A stretch of DNA of 64,000 nt from Zingiber officinale. Taxonomy: Eukaryota; Streptophyta; Magnoliopsida; Zingiberales; Zingiberaceae. A model generated the notes under the pieces. That model was given only the letters and a program-made list of their open reading frames with translations, searched no databases and had not been told where the DNA came from. The position numbers and the translations under genes are program-made. Shown piece by piece: positions 23,900 to 34,500 of this stretch (positions within the stretch are counted from its first letter, which is position 1; every line of letters begins with the position of its first letter). Where the stretch lies: NCBI RefSeq assembly GCF_018446385.1, contig NC_055996.1, positions 16,603,317 through 16,667,316 of the forward strand. The letters are read 5' to 3'.

Positions 23900-24310
23900 A
23901 TTCAAACTAACTAACTAAAAATTTACTTCCCTAAATTAACACAAGCATTTGATTAATATTGACTACGTAAATATTAAACAAATGGATAATTAAATAAGCA
24001 TATATGTATAATACGTTACCTTGGTGGCTTGGGAGCGCAGATCCGCTGTCAGAAGGATTTTAGAAAGCTTAATTAGATCGCTTTTGTATATATCAAGCTA
24101 GTTCAAATTTGTAGTGGACAGACAGAGCTAGAGCTGGAGCTGGAGCTAGAGCTAGAGCTAGCTAGCGAGGGAAATAAATGAGCTAGCGAGTGGAGGATTA
24201 TTCCAACGATCCCACCGACTATGCCAGATCAGGGCGTTGTTTCCTGCTGGAGGAGGAGGAGGAGGAGATGATGATGAAGTTGGAGAGATGGAGATGAAGC
24301 ACAGCTTGTT
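23900..24310 (-). other. Probable 5'UTR exon and 5'UTR intron of the ALOG gene
   Basis: Downstream of the TATA box the minus strand is CT-rich leader. It ends at 24020 in CCACCAAG followed by GTAACG, a good donor at 24019. Several AG acceptors (for example TTTTTAG) lie about 25-60 bp upstream of the ATG. 5'UTR introns occur in this family. The exact acceptor is not determined. Confidence 0.5.
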
Positions 24311-24340
24311 GCGCAGAGGGAGAGGGACGATGGTCCATGG

Positions 24341-24348
24341 TTTTATAG
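24341..24348 (-). promoter_or_regulatory. TATA box of the ALOG gene
   Basis: Minus-strand CTATAAAA lies in GC-rich context, about 480 bp upstream of the ATG and directly before a CT-rich leader. The predicted start of transcription is near 24310. Confidence 0.55.
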
Positions 24349-24479
24349 TCCGGGGGGTGTACGAGCGAGGGAGCCAGAGAGGAGAAAAAAGTGGGCGAAG
24401 CGACCACCCAGCGCCAAGACAAGCTGGCAGTGGCATGTAAGGTGATGTGACAGCATACAAAATAAAAATTTTCTTTCAT

Positions 24480-24989
24480 TAATATTTTTTTTAATAAAGA
24501 TCAAAAGAAATATTAATAAAGATCAAAAGAGTTTTTTTTACTATTGTTACATCCATATTACTTATCCTATCTAAAATTTTTATTTTAAATTTTAAATAAA
24601 ATAACTAAAAAAAAATTATATAACTACTCTATTCATTTTTTAAATTTAAATTTAATGAAAACTAAACCTCCACTCTAAAAATAAAATAATATATTTTTTA
24701 ATCTCTCTCCTTTCTTTTCTCCGCTCATTCTTTTCAATTTTTCTCCTTCCACTCATTCTATAAATATAATAATAAAAAATAATAATAATAATAATAAAAT
24801 AATAAGGATGATGAAAATTTTAGGATAGTTGATATAGTGTTTAGTAAAAAATGATTATCTAAATTTAATAAAGTGAGTTATTTATCTAAGTTATAATTGT
24901 TATAATAAATATTACACTGTAACAATGCTTTAATTCTTATCGATACTAATGATTCTCCTTTCATGATGGTAAAAGATGAATACGTTTGT
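24480..24989. other. AT-rich region, no gene
   Basis: Contains a duplicated AATAAAGATCAAAAGA motif (24493..24530) and an (AAT)n stretch (about 24765..24800). Nothing coding was recognised. Confidence 0.5.
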
Positions 24990-25172
24990 ATCCAGCGCCT
25001 TCATCAATTCGTCCCAAGGCCAATACGAAGGAGGTAAATCATGGGCGGCTACTAGCCTTTGGAATAGTAACTAACACATAAGGGAGACATTTATCTCGGC
25101 TTTGTCGAGATTCGAACCCCAGACCTCATGATGACAGTACCTTATGCGCTAGCCACTAGACCCCTCTGAAGG
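24990..25172 (-). mobile_element. tRNA-derived SINE
   Basis: The minus strand reads TCTAGTGGCTAGCGCATAAGG (RNA polymerase III A-box-like) and, about 30 bp later, GGTTCGAATCTCG (B-box). The body then ends in a run lacking coding potential. Spacing and order are those of plant tRNA-derived SINEs. Ends are approximate. Confidence 0.75.
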
Positions 25173-25558
25173 GATAATGATCCTCCTTTCATAATAAATG
25201 AAAGGGAGGTCCTATTTCGATAAAAATGTCTTTTTTACTTTTGCCCTATTTTTTTTCATTTGATAATAATTAACAATTTAAGGTAGAGCTTTTGTTTAAT
25301 TTACACCCTCGTAATTACATTTATCAGTATTTAGAATGCCCATCAAGACTCGAAAAATATCAGATCGCACCCTTTAACTCTAGGGTGTTGGCTTGTTACT
25401 CGCTAGAAATGACTGATCTCTTATCGTGTATTTTTACCACATATACTTATATCAATAGTTTTGTCGATACAATCCTCGTGATCTTTATTTTATTATTATT
25501 ATCATTACTATTATTTTAATAATTTAGATATCTAACTCTTACCATCCTCATGGTCTTT

Positions 25559-25561
<3 letters not shown>

Positions 25562-25618
<57 letters not shown>
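25562..25618. repeat. (AT)n microsatellite
   Basis: About 28 AT dinucleotides in a row. Confidence 0.95.
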
Positions 25619-25623
<5 letters not shown>

Positions 25624-26059
25624 GCTAAATGAATCATAAAACCTTGTAGGAAGAAACTAATGATTGCCAGTGGGAGTGAAGATTGAGACACGAGTGTAGG
25701 GGTGCCAATGTACCATTGCATATGTCTATTCTTTGTCATCAATTTATTACATATGTCTCCCCTTAAATTTTAGCAATTAAATAATCATTTTAATCATCGA
25801 GTGTCGACCCATGTTAGTGGAGTTAATAATTTTGATCGAGGGATAATATAATATACTTGATTATTGCGAATTCAAATATCTCAATGGAATCCCTATACTT
25901 CATTACTTAGGGTTCATGTTCAACCTTCAAACGAGTTAGATCAAATGAATGCCCATTTATATACGTACAAAGCAGTTAGATCAATCGAGAATTTTCAGCA
26001 TAAAGGGTTTGTAAATAGGACTACAGTTAAGATTCATTCTCTTAGGACGATAAATAAAT

Positions 26060-26580
26060 CAAACGTTTATGAATAAATTTGACATTCAGTTTGGTAAAAA
26101 TTTGTTTATGTTCGTTTAATATACACAAGATCAATTAAATAAATAAGGTTGAATAGCTTGTTAAACTAAACAAACAAGGTTGAATATACATGTGTTCAAC
26201 TCGTCAACGTTCATGATCAATATTCACGAATCATGTTCATTAATAAAACTCTTATCAATATACTAAATAAATAAAAATAAAATAAAATAAATAAATAAGT
26301 TTGAACTATCAAACTCAATAACCAATCAAATAAGTAAAGTTTCAAATAACTAAACAGACTTGAATTGAGAGCTCGATAATATCTAAACGAACCAAGCTCA
26401 AACCAAACTTGAATTGAGAGTTTGATAACATTTAAACAAACCAAGCTCAAGCAAACTTCAAACAAGCTCAAGCTCATAAAAAAATAAACTAAGCCAAATC
26501 TGAACAATTATTTAAAGACTTAGTTCATTTTAAGTTCGGCTCAATTATCTTATCAAATAAATTTGAATACTTCAAATCTC
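26060..26580. repeat. AAGCTCAA/TTGAGCTT-rich dispersed repeat
   Basis: Contains two adjacent units of about 55 bp, each with ACTTGAATTGAGAG, then TTTAAAC/ATCTAAACGA, then ACCAAGCTCAA (26357..26460), and scattered related motifs. It resembles a common plant intergenic repeat; the family is unknown. No terminal repeats are defined. Confidence 0.4.
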
Positions 26581-28036
26581 AGCTTGACTCGACTCGGTTA
26601 CCGTCCTAATTCTGTTATCAATTGCATGCATTTTCGATCTTAAAAATAATTATTCTATTTTCCAAATCAAACCCTATCTATCTATTTGTCATTTGTCCTG
26701 TCTCTTTTGTCTGGATCCTGCCCAACCTCATATTCAAATTAAATGGTTGAAACGACACTGTTTAGCAATCTTATATCTGACGAACCAAACAAAACTGTTA
26801 TACAGTTAAACCTCTACAAAAAGCTAATTTCTCTTTTTAAAAAACTACAGAGAATTGTCTTTGAGATCAAATCACTCAATAATCAAGCAACTCCCACCAC
26901 AAACTCCTCACCTGTGCTGTATTACACATGCCCACAATTAATATTCAACTCAAGGCATAAAAGTAGCTGGAGAAAGTACAGGGAAGACATATAAATTTTG
27001 AATCCATCACGGAGACAAAAGACAAAGAGGCCTTTACTTATGCTCGTCTCAAGACGATCGAGAAGGAACATATTGTCAACCAGCGAAAAGGCGAGAGCTG
27101 AGTACACTTGCGTGCCTCCAACACACTCGTCGAAGGCTTCTAATTAAAAGAGGAGAGTTCAGTTCGGACAGGCCCTGGGCAGTGGCCTTATAGCTCGCTC
27201 CAAGAGAGAGCAGCAGCACGCATCATGTGCGCTGAGACAACACAAAAAAAAGGACCACCAAAATACGCGAACAAAGCGAAGGCTGTACATTAAAAGTTAC
27301 GTTGTCTCAAGAACTAAAAAAACAGAGTTGAGGTTTTGAGTACTGTGGCAGTACGCTCATGAGTTTAAATTGTTTGAATACAGGGCTTTATGATGAGTTT
27401 TCACGTGCCCAGGGCGAGGGGAATTGTTTGTATATGTGATTGCAGGACGTACGGACTTCTCGATCACAGTGGAGGAGCAGCCACTAAACATGTTTGCGAG
27501 TCTTGTCTGTTATGAAGCTAGCTGAGCCAGATTAATCAGTAACTAAGGGCTTTCTTTTTCATCTTAATTTAATATATATAATTCACCGGCATGCATGAAA
27601 TGAGTTGCTGGCTTGCCGCTGCATGCTTTTCAGTCAAAAACTCCGAGCCTAATTAGCTCCGCACTGTGTTAGTGTTGGTCTTTTAATGGATTCATCAGCA
27701 AAGGACACTTGAATGCATTACATTACATATAGGAAGACAGTTCAAAAGTTAACGTGACTCTAATTGTTTTTTGTAGAATGATGTGAGGAGTGTTAGAAGC
27801 CTCTCGATAGCTAAGTTGAGGTGTGATCACCCCCACTCGGCCTGCAGTCTACTCAATCGGATCAACTCTATCGATCCGATCACCCTACTCAGTCGGATCA
27901 ACTCCTTCGACTCAAGGCTCTATTCAGTCGGCTTAGCTTTGTCGACCGAACAATCAGATTCCTCTCCACTTGGCCATGTGGACTGAACAATTAGCTTTCT
28001 CTCCGTTTGGTCGCTCCGACCGAATATTCAACTCCG
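26581..28036. other. Intergenic DNA without a recognised gene
   Basis: No frame is convincing. The segment 27790..28020 has repeated ACTCGGCC/ATCGGATCAACTC phrases like those in Ty3/gypsy LTRs and is probably an LTR fragment. Confidence 0.4.
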
Positions 28037-28246
28037 CATTACAAGAAATTTTACATTTGGCATTGTCAAATGTAAGGAAAATACGACACCAAAGTTTTGG
28101 CGATGCAAGAACACATCGTCGAGATGCGTCGCAGATGTCCCATAGGCAAATGTCAATTAGACCTTCATGACACATTACGTACAGCATCGCCAATGGTGCA
28201 GACATTTCGTGTCATGTTTTATACACGTCTTCAAACGTATTACTAT

Positions 28247-28755
28247 CAGGGGTGGATCTACATTAGGACATGAGGGGATCACGTCCCCCCAAAATTTTTT
28301 AATAACATAATTTTATAGAAAAGTTTTTTTTAATTTTATTAGCATATATATTATTTTATCATAAATAAAAAGATATGTATAGTTAGTGTAATGGTAAGTT
28401 TTATTTTTATTTTAACACACCACCTAACTCAAATCTTTGTATGATTGAATTTAAATTTTTTTTCTCTTTTATTTTTCACATTTAACTAAATATACATTGA
28501 GAAATGATATTCATCTAGAAAATTCATCTAGAAAATTCTTAAGGATAGACACATAAATGATGAGACCCACAAAAAGTGAAATGGTGGGTTCCATCTTTAT
28601 GTATCTATCCTTAAGAATTTTCTAGATGAATATCATAGCTCATATACATTATGTATTTTGAAAGTTTGGAGAAGTCATTATTATATAATACATTTAATAA
28701 ATATTTTTGTTAATTAATATACGACCCCCAAATTTAAAATCCTAGTTCCGTCCTT
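28247..28755. mobile_element. hAT-like non-autonomous element
   Basis: The left end CAGGGGTGGATCTACATTAGG pairs imperfectly with the right end CCTAGTTCCGTCCTTA. The flanks ATTACTAT and ATTATCAT could be a decayed 8-bp duplication. CAGGGGCGGA-type ends are common in plant hAT elements. It contains the foldback MITE at 28504..28636. Confidence 0.5.
28504..28636. mobile_element. Foldback MITE, 133 bp
   Basis: Nearly perfect long inverted repeats: ATGATATTCATCTAGA on the left and TCTAGATGAATATCAT on the right. The pairing continues inward through CTTAAGGATAGACACATAAA. The left arm carries an extra 13-bp duplication of TCATCTAGAAAAT. The loop is about 45 bp. Confidence 0.8.
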
Positions 28756-28960
28756 AATTATCATTTGGCAATATCTTCCACGTGCCATGAAATGGCTTTT
28801 ATATAATGCGATGAGTAATTATTTTCGTAATTATTTGACCACGTAAAAGTTAAAACTTAAGTCGCCAAAATTTTTTCACATTTGGCGATGCCTCATAGTG
28901 TCATGGAATGTTATATACATTTTAATTTATTTTCAATATAAAATCCTCATCAAAATGTAT

Positions 28961-29640
28961 TATGAATACTTTTTTTTATCAAATATGAATATCAAATAAA
29001 ATAATTAAATGTAATCAAATTTAATAGATGTATGGTTTACTTATATTAAGTAGTCAAATATTTTTCATAAAGATGCACAATTAGTCAAATGTTGTCAAAA
29101 AAAAAAAAAAAAAAAAAAACATAATTTGTGTAAAGCTAACTAGATAATGTTGGAAAAAAAAATACAGTCATTGTTACTGTAAAGCTAACTAGATAAGCCG
29201 GAAGAAAGGAAAATGCTAGAGGAGATAGAGTCGAAGAGCATATTGGTGGAGGTTGGAAAGAGAAACTGGGAATACTTTGTTTGAAACTGTTGTAATAATG
29301 TTTCAAATTTTTATTGTTACTCACCTATAGTCCGTCCTTGCTCATCGATAATTTTTTTGCGTAGTTATAATGTCTCCACTATCACCATAACGCTTTGAGT
29401 TGATGTTTGTTGTTGTAGGACCATTTACTATAGATAGTTTAGATAATGGATCTAAACCTTTGACTTAGTGAGACTGTAAACCTAAAACTTGCATTGTAAT
29501 ATTGACATCTTTGGACTGATGCACAATATCAATAGTAGTGGCACACACTCTCCCTTCTAAATGAGTTGATTGAAGTTTCACTATTTCATCCTTAAAGAAA
29601 AGAACATATTAATTTATAAAGTAAAAGATTGTTGTAGTCA
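28961..29640. other. AT-rich intergenic DNA with a poly-A run
   Basis: A 24-base A run at 29097..29120 could be the tail of a retroposed sequence, but nothing recognisable precedes it. No gene was seen. Confidence 0.45.
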
Positions 29641-30525
29641 GGGTTTGCAAAATCACAATTTGAATTGTAGGATCGTACAATCTAACTATCCGATAATAGT
29701 GAATTGATACGGGATCGATTGAGATAGAATTTTATAGTAGAATCGAAACAAATTCATTGAGATAGTATAGAATCAAATTTTTTTTACCAATATCACATTA
29801 CAAACGATTTCACACCTATCCAAAACAATGAACAGGCAGACAACATCCTCGTCGGCGAGCAGCAACAGTGAAGGGATCCTTGTCGACGGGCAGCAACATC
29901 GGAGGAGTCCTCGTCGGTGGGACGACGCCAATGACTTGTGGAGGTGGACGACATCTTGTGATGGGAAGAGGGGAAGCTGGAAGGCATCGGCCACCAACGG
30001 CTTGTGATGGGGAAGAGGGGAAGACATCGACAGCTTGAATGGCGAAGAGGGGAAAGCGTCGGCGACGGTTGGCAACAGTGGGTGAGGGGAGCAGCGACGA
30101 TCGGGTGAGGAGAGAACACGGAAGGTGTAAGGGCATGGCTGAAGGTTTTTAATTAAAACTTGTAATTTTTAGATAGTTTAAATAGATTTCTCAAATTATA
30201 ATCGAAATATCCTATTAATATATGTAAAAATTTATTTTAAATTTTAAAAATTTTAGATAAACTATATTTATTTATTCTATATATTTTCATCCCATTATTA
30301 TTATTAATATTATTATTAATTTAATTTATTTTATTTTATTTAAAGATAATTTTAATCAAATATAAATTAATTTATTATTTGATTATCCTATTAAATATTA
30401 AATTAAATTTTTAGAATTTTTGGTAGGATCTTATGTATCTACAATCCGATCCTGATTAATACAATTTTTACTCTAAATTGATTCTACATGGATCATGATC
30501 CTACGAACTATGATTGCAGCAAAAA
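29640..30525. mobile_element. Possible Mutator-like element with a GC-rich core
   Basis: AT-rich arms carry similar motifs in opposite orientation (GTTTGCAAAATCACAATTTG...GTAGGATCG on the left; the reverse complement of the right arm reads TTGCTGCAATCATAGTTCGTAGGATC). They flank a sharply GC-rich core (29820..30130). The core's frames all run on the minus strand, but none matches a family I know. Confidence 0.3.
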
Positions 30526-31814
30526 CAAAAAGTGAGATAAACACCAAACAAGAAAAAGGAAAGGAAAAAACAAGAACATTAGTCTTGAAAAAGATAAACA
30601 TCATAATTAAAACACTATAAAACAATATAATAACTTAAATTAATGGCCAAATTGATCATAATTAAATGCTAGACAGTGAAATCAAGAATATGATAAAAGT
30701 GAATTGTGAACCAAAACAATGATGCAAGGTTTTTAACCAGCAAAAATAGGTTTAGAGGATTGAGTTGTTCCACAAGTAAATGCTAAACAAAAACAACAAA
30801 TTCATACAAAACAATATTGTGAAAGATAGTTGAAAATCATTCCAAAAATACTTTACAAAAGGATTAGTAACACAATCACATAGAATTGACAGAAATGCAA
30901 GCATTTGATTAGTTCAGATCCTCTGTCTCTATTTCTCTCAGTCGTCGTGTCCCATTATCGATCGGACGGATCAGATTAAATCTAAAGAATACTTTGCACG
31001 TCACGAGGATACTACATATATTTTAAAGATATCATGATACCTTGAGATTTAATCTGATCCGTCTGATCGGTAATGAGATACGGGGACATAGAAAAATGGG
31101 GACAGAGGATCTGAATTAACATTTGATAGTTGAAAATCATCCAAAAAGGTAAAACAAAACAGATCAAAAATGTGAAAGAATCATAATCCTCACAAATGGT
31201 TAGGACAATATTTATAATTCATCTTAGCATAATTGTTGAGAGCATCATTCAATCCACCAGACCAAAAATGTAGTAAAAAAAATACGCCATTTAACAAAAA
31301 TTTAGGAGCAAGAGAACATTTCTCATTAATAAATCAAAGTAATACAAAACCATGCTCCACACTCCAATTAATTCAATCCATCAAAACCCAAAATAAATAA
31401 TACCAAGACATTTATACACTGAGAGGTAAACCTCCAATCCAAAGATACTTAGATATTTTTGTGCAACCTAATTATTTTTCCATATTGTTCTCTTTTGCGA
31501 AACAATTTCTCGAAGGTATCATCTTCTACCCTCGGAAACTCTCCAGTTTCAGGATTAACCTTAAAAAAAATAAAATAAGTTATCATCATATAAATTGTAT
31601 CAATAAATGTTGTTTTCAAATAAAACTTATATTATTATGGTAATATTGGACCAAAGTCTTAGATCCATGAACCCCCTTAAGTGGCCTATAAACCTCTTAT
31701 TGATATTCTTTTCAGTTTTCTCTAAACAAACTAATAATATTAGTGCAATTAATATTAAAATGTTTATCAACTAATCTAATTATGACTAACCATTTGTCTT
31801 TTTTTTTTTTTTTT
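30526..31814. other. AT-rich intergenic DNA apart from the MITE at 30913..31115
   Basis: No coding frame or RNA gene was recognised. A 14-base T run (about 31800..31814) borders the next SINE. Confidence 0.45.
30913..31115. mobile_element. MITE with about 70-bp inverted repeats
   Basis: The left arm TTCAGATCCTCTGTC...GATCGGACGGATCAGATT pairs with the right arm AATCTGATCCGTCTGATCGG...GACAGAGGATCTGAA. A TTA on each outer side could be a PIF/Harbinger-type target duplication. Confidence 0.75.
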
Positions 31815-32030
31815 GTCAAAATCATGTCCCAAGGGCTACGGTGTCGCGGTAAGATATTTAGATTGTCACCCAGATACCCGCGGTTCGATCTCCAGTTATG
31901 ATGTATTTGTAGAAATTTTTTCTCCAAATGGGGGGGCCCAACCAAAGGATGCTGGGCTTCTGGGCTGGCCGCCGCGTGCGCTTCTCGATTTACCCTAGTA
32001 GCCGGTGGAAATCTTCCGTGGGGTCAGACC
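31815..32030 (+). mobile_element. Probable tRNA-derived SINE
   Basis: GGGCTACGGTGTCGCGGTAAGAT (A-box-like) is followed about 35 bp later by GCGGTTCGATCTCC (B-box) and a GC-rich body. It abuts the CACTA subterminal region and may have replaced that element's terminus. Confidence 0.6.
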
Positions 32031-32565
32031 GGTCAGCAATTCCGTCACAATTCCGTCGGTAACTTGGATTACCGACGGAATAACGGCAGAATTTGCTACA
32101 TCGGAAGTTATTGCATTGGGAACGGAATTTACCGATGGAAATGCTATTCAGTCAGTATTCACCGACTGAAATATAAATTTTCGTCGGTAATATTTAACAA
32201 CAGAAATCTGCCCCGTCGACAGGTAGGAGACGGAAGATAACGATAATTATCGACGAAAATCAACATTCAATCGGTATATTACCGATGGAAACCAACATTC
32301 CGTCGGAAATTACCGACTGAATGATGGTTCCGACGGAACCCAATATTCAGTCGGTAATTACCGACAGAATGATGGTTTCCGTCGGTAATATACTGATGGC
32401 ATGAATTTCGTCGACAATTACCGATGGAAACCATCATTCAGTCGGTAATTTATCGATACACAACTGTATAGATTCGATATTTTACCGATGGAATCATGCT
32501 TTCGGTCGGAAATTATCGACGAAAATCATGATTCCGTCGGTAATGCTTGCTAAAATTTCAATAGC
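32031..32565. repeat. CACTA subterminal repeat block
   Basis: At least 15 copies of the 12-bp motif CCGTCGGTAATT or its complement AATTACCGACGG occur in both orientations. Such clustered short motifs are the transposase-binding subterminal regions of En/Spm (CACTA) elements. The outermost CACTA terminus is not visible. Confidence 0.85.
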
Positions 32566-33229
32566 ACCTCTCTTGTTTAGATGTTATCCTATATACAATT
32601 TTTATATCAAAAAAACCATCACAAACGATGACAACACAAATACAAACCACACATAAATCACAATTTCTACAACATACTCACAACATACAAACAATCAAAA
32701 TATCCAAAATTCAATATAAACACAATCATAATTGTCCAAATGTCTAAATTTCAGTACAAAACACAAGCATAAGTATCCAAATACACAACATACTCACAAT
32801 CATACTATCCAAAGTGAATGACAAGTAAAAGGCAAATACAACATATCCAAAATACTTACCATGATACATCTCCTACATATATCCAAATATAATCATGTGA
32901 AAGTCAAATACAAGGGGTCCTGATTAGAACGAATCGATACAAATGTAATATATAACTTAAAAATTATAATATATAACTAATTTTACATGTAAAAAAATAT
33001 ACCTGGATTATATTTTGGATATGCAATGATAATGACGGTGAATGTATCAATACGGACTCCTGAAAAAATGTAATATAATTTAAGATAAATATCTAATAAT
33101 ATCCAAATAGAACAAATATATTTTACTTATTGTATGATAAATTTAAAAATCAAGTTATATTTGAACATACCTCAGAAAATCTAATCATCAGCAGGGTCTG
33201 ATGGGTCTCAAGTCTCTTGTGACTTAATA
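32566..33229. other. Internal AT-rich part of the CACTA element
   Basis: Rich in ACACAA/ATCCAAA phrases, with no coding frame seen. It probably includes 3' untranslated or intronic sequence of the transposase gene. Confidence 0.4.
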
Positions 33230-34500
33230 TCATGCTGTGATTGGGCCTGCTGTGACTGGTCCCATCTAGCAATGACTGCTCACATCTGAGCTAATGCCTA
33301 TTCTTGAGCAGCCCACCTCTCCTCCCACCTCTGATCCATCGTAGTCATTTGAATCTTCAGTTCTTGATTTTCTTTTCTTAATGACTTTACCTCAGAAGAA
33401 GAAGAATAAGAAGAAGAGGAACTAGCACGATCCCTAGGAGTCCTTAAGCGATCAAATACCACCTTAGCTTGGGAGCTAAGGCCGTAGAGGGAAGAGTTCT
33501 TTATCCTTCCACTCACAACATCATAATAAATATCATTTATTTGCTGGGTGGATAGATCCTGTGACTCCCCTCCCCTCTACTAGTGGCTGAGATGCCTGAG
33601 CCACCCTACTTATCATTTCCTCCTGTGTAGAGAAAAAATATACGATTTATATGTTGTACACAATTACTAAAGATAATTAATCATTATTAATGATTAAATA
33701 TAATAAAGTTAATAATTCAAACCCCAATGTTCTTGGATCAAGCATCAACATATGTGTCATCCTTTCTCCGGTGAGTCTTGAGAAAGATCTCTAGGCAAGT
33801 GGGTTGTCTTTCTAAAGAACGCTCCTACATACACAAATAAGTTGGGCCGAAATTATGCAAGTTTGTTAATAAATAAAAATTTGATTTATATAACTTTAAA
33901 TTACACTCACCAGATCCATAGAGTGCTCAACAATGGATCGGGATCCTGATGTATGCCGAGTGGATCCGGTACTCGGGCCACCTGACTCTGTATTCCTATT
34001 TTCTCGAGCTTTTAGAGCCTTTGCCTGCCATCTATCTGCAGACCAAGTGGTCGTCCATGCACCCCAGATTTCCTCGGATATATAAGCTGGTCTTGTGCCA
34101 TCCTTTCTCATATAATATAAGAGGTCTTTGTACAATTTGGCACAATAAATATTCCACGTCGCTGTAAATTCTATCTCGTGTCCATCCTCCCACGTATATT
34201 TTTTCTACAATTAAAAATTAAAAATTTAGTATAATAAAGGATAAATATATTGTACATATTCAATTTACTTACCAAAAATTCATTATAATAAAAATCTTTT
34301 GTCTCCTGGTCTACATGTCTCCATGTAGTACCAGAAATACAGACTCTTTCTTTAAATTTCCTGCTAATATATGTCGCTATTCGATGACCATCAGGAGTAA
34401 ACCTGCATACAAAAAATATTAAGATATAAGATATATATTATAAATAAATAACTTGAACTGCTACTAATAAAAAAATACTTACGACTCTCCAACCACTCTA
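33230..34500 (-). pseudogene. CACTA Transposase_24 (Ptta/En/Spm)-type gene, broken
   Basis: Exon-like blocks, read right to left. 34405..34267 carries FTPDGHRIATYISRKFKER and HVDQETKDFYYNEF. 34200..33896 carries YYMRKDGTRPAYISEEIW and a GSRSIVEHS segment. 33826..33735 carries EIFLKTHRRKDDTYVDA followed by a stop. 33610..33298 ends in a Ser-rich and coiled-coil tail with GLSSQAKVVFD. The order matches the second protein of plant En/Spm elements. Stops and small frameshifts show decay. Confidence 0.75.

Larger units (their letters stand above)
28037..28960. mobile_element. CACTA-like non-autonomous relic with two younger elements inside
   Basis: The left end CATTACAAGAAATTTTACA resembles the CACTA terminal repeat CACTACAAGAAA. 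ATTTGGCAAT/TTGGCGATGC motifs recur on both sides of the insertion at 28247..28755, as in CACTA subterminal repeats. The right terminus was not found. Confidence 0.45.

Noticed and set aside
23322-23918. 198-codon plus-strand frame over the ALOG gene
   Set aside because: Antisense shadow of a GC-rich CDS; no domain, low-complexity Arg/Glu/Val composition.
27150-27240. Possible microRNA hairpin (GCTCGCTCC / GAGAGAGCAGC)
   Set aside because: The pairing is short and imperfect, and no known plant miRNA sequence is present.
29773-30136. Three overlapping minus-strand frames of 100-108 codons
   Set aside because: All three frames are open because of base composition; no family match, and the surroundings look like a transposon.
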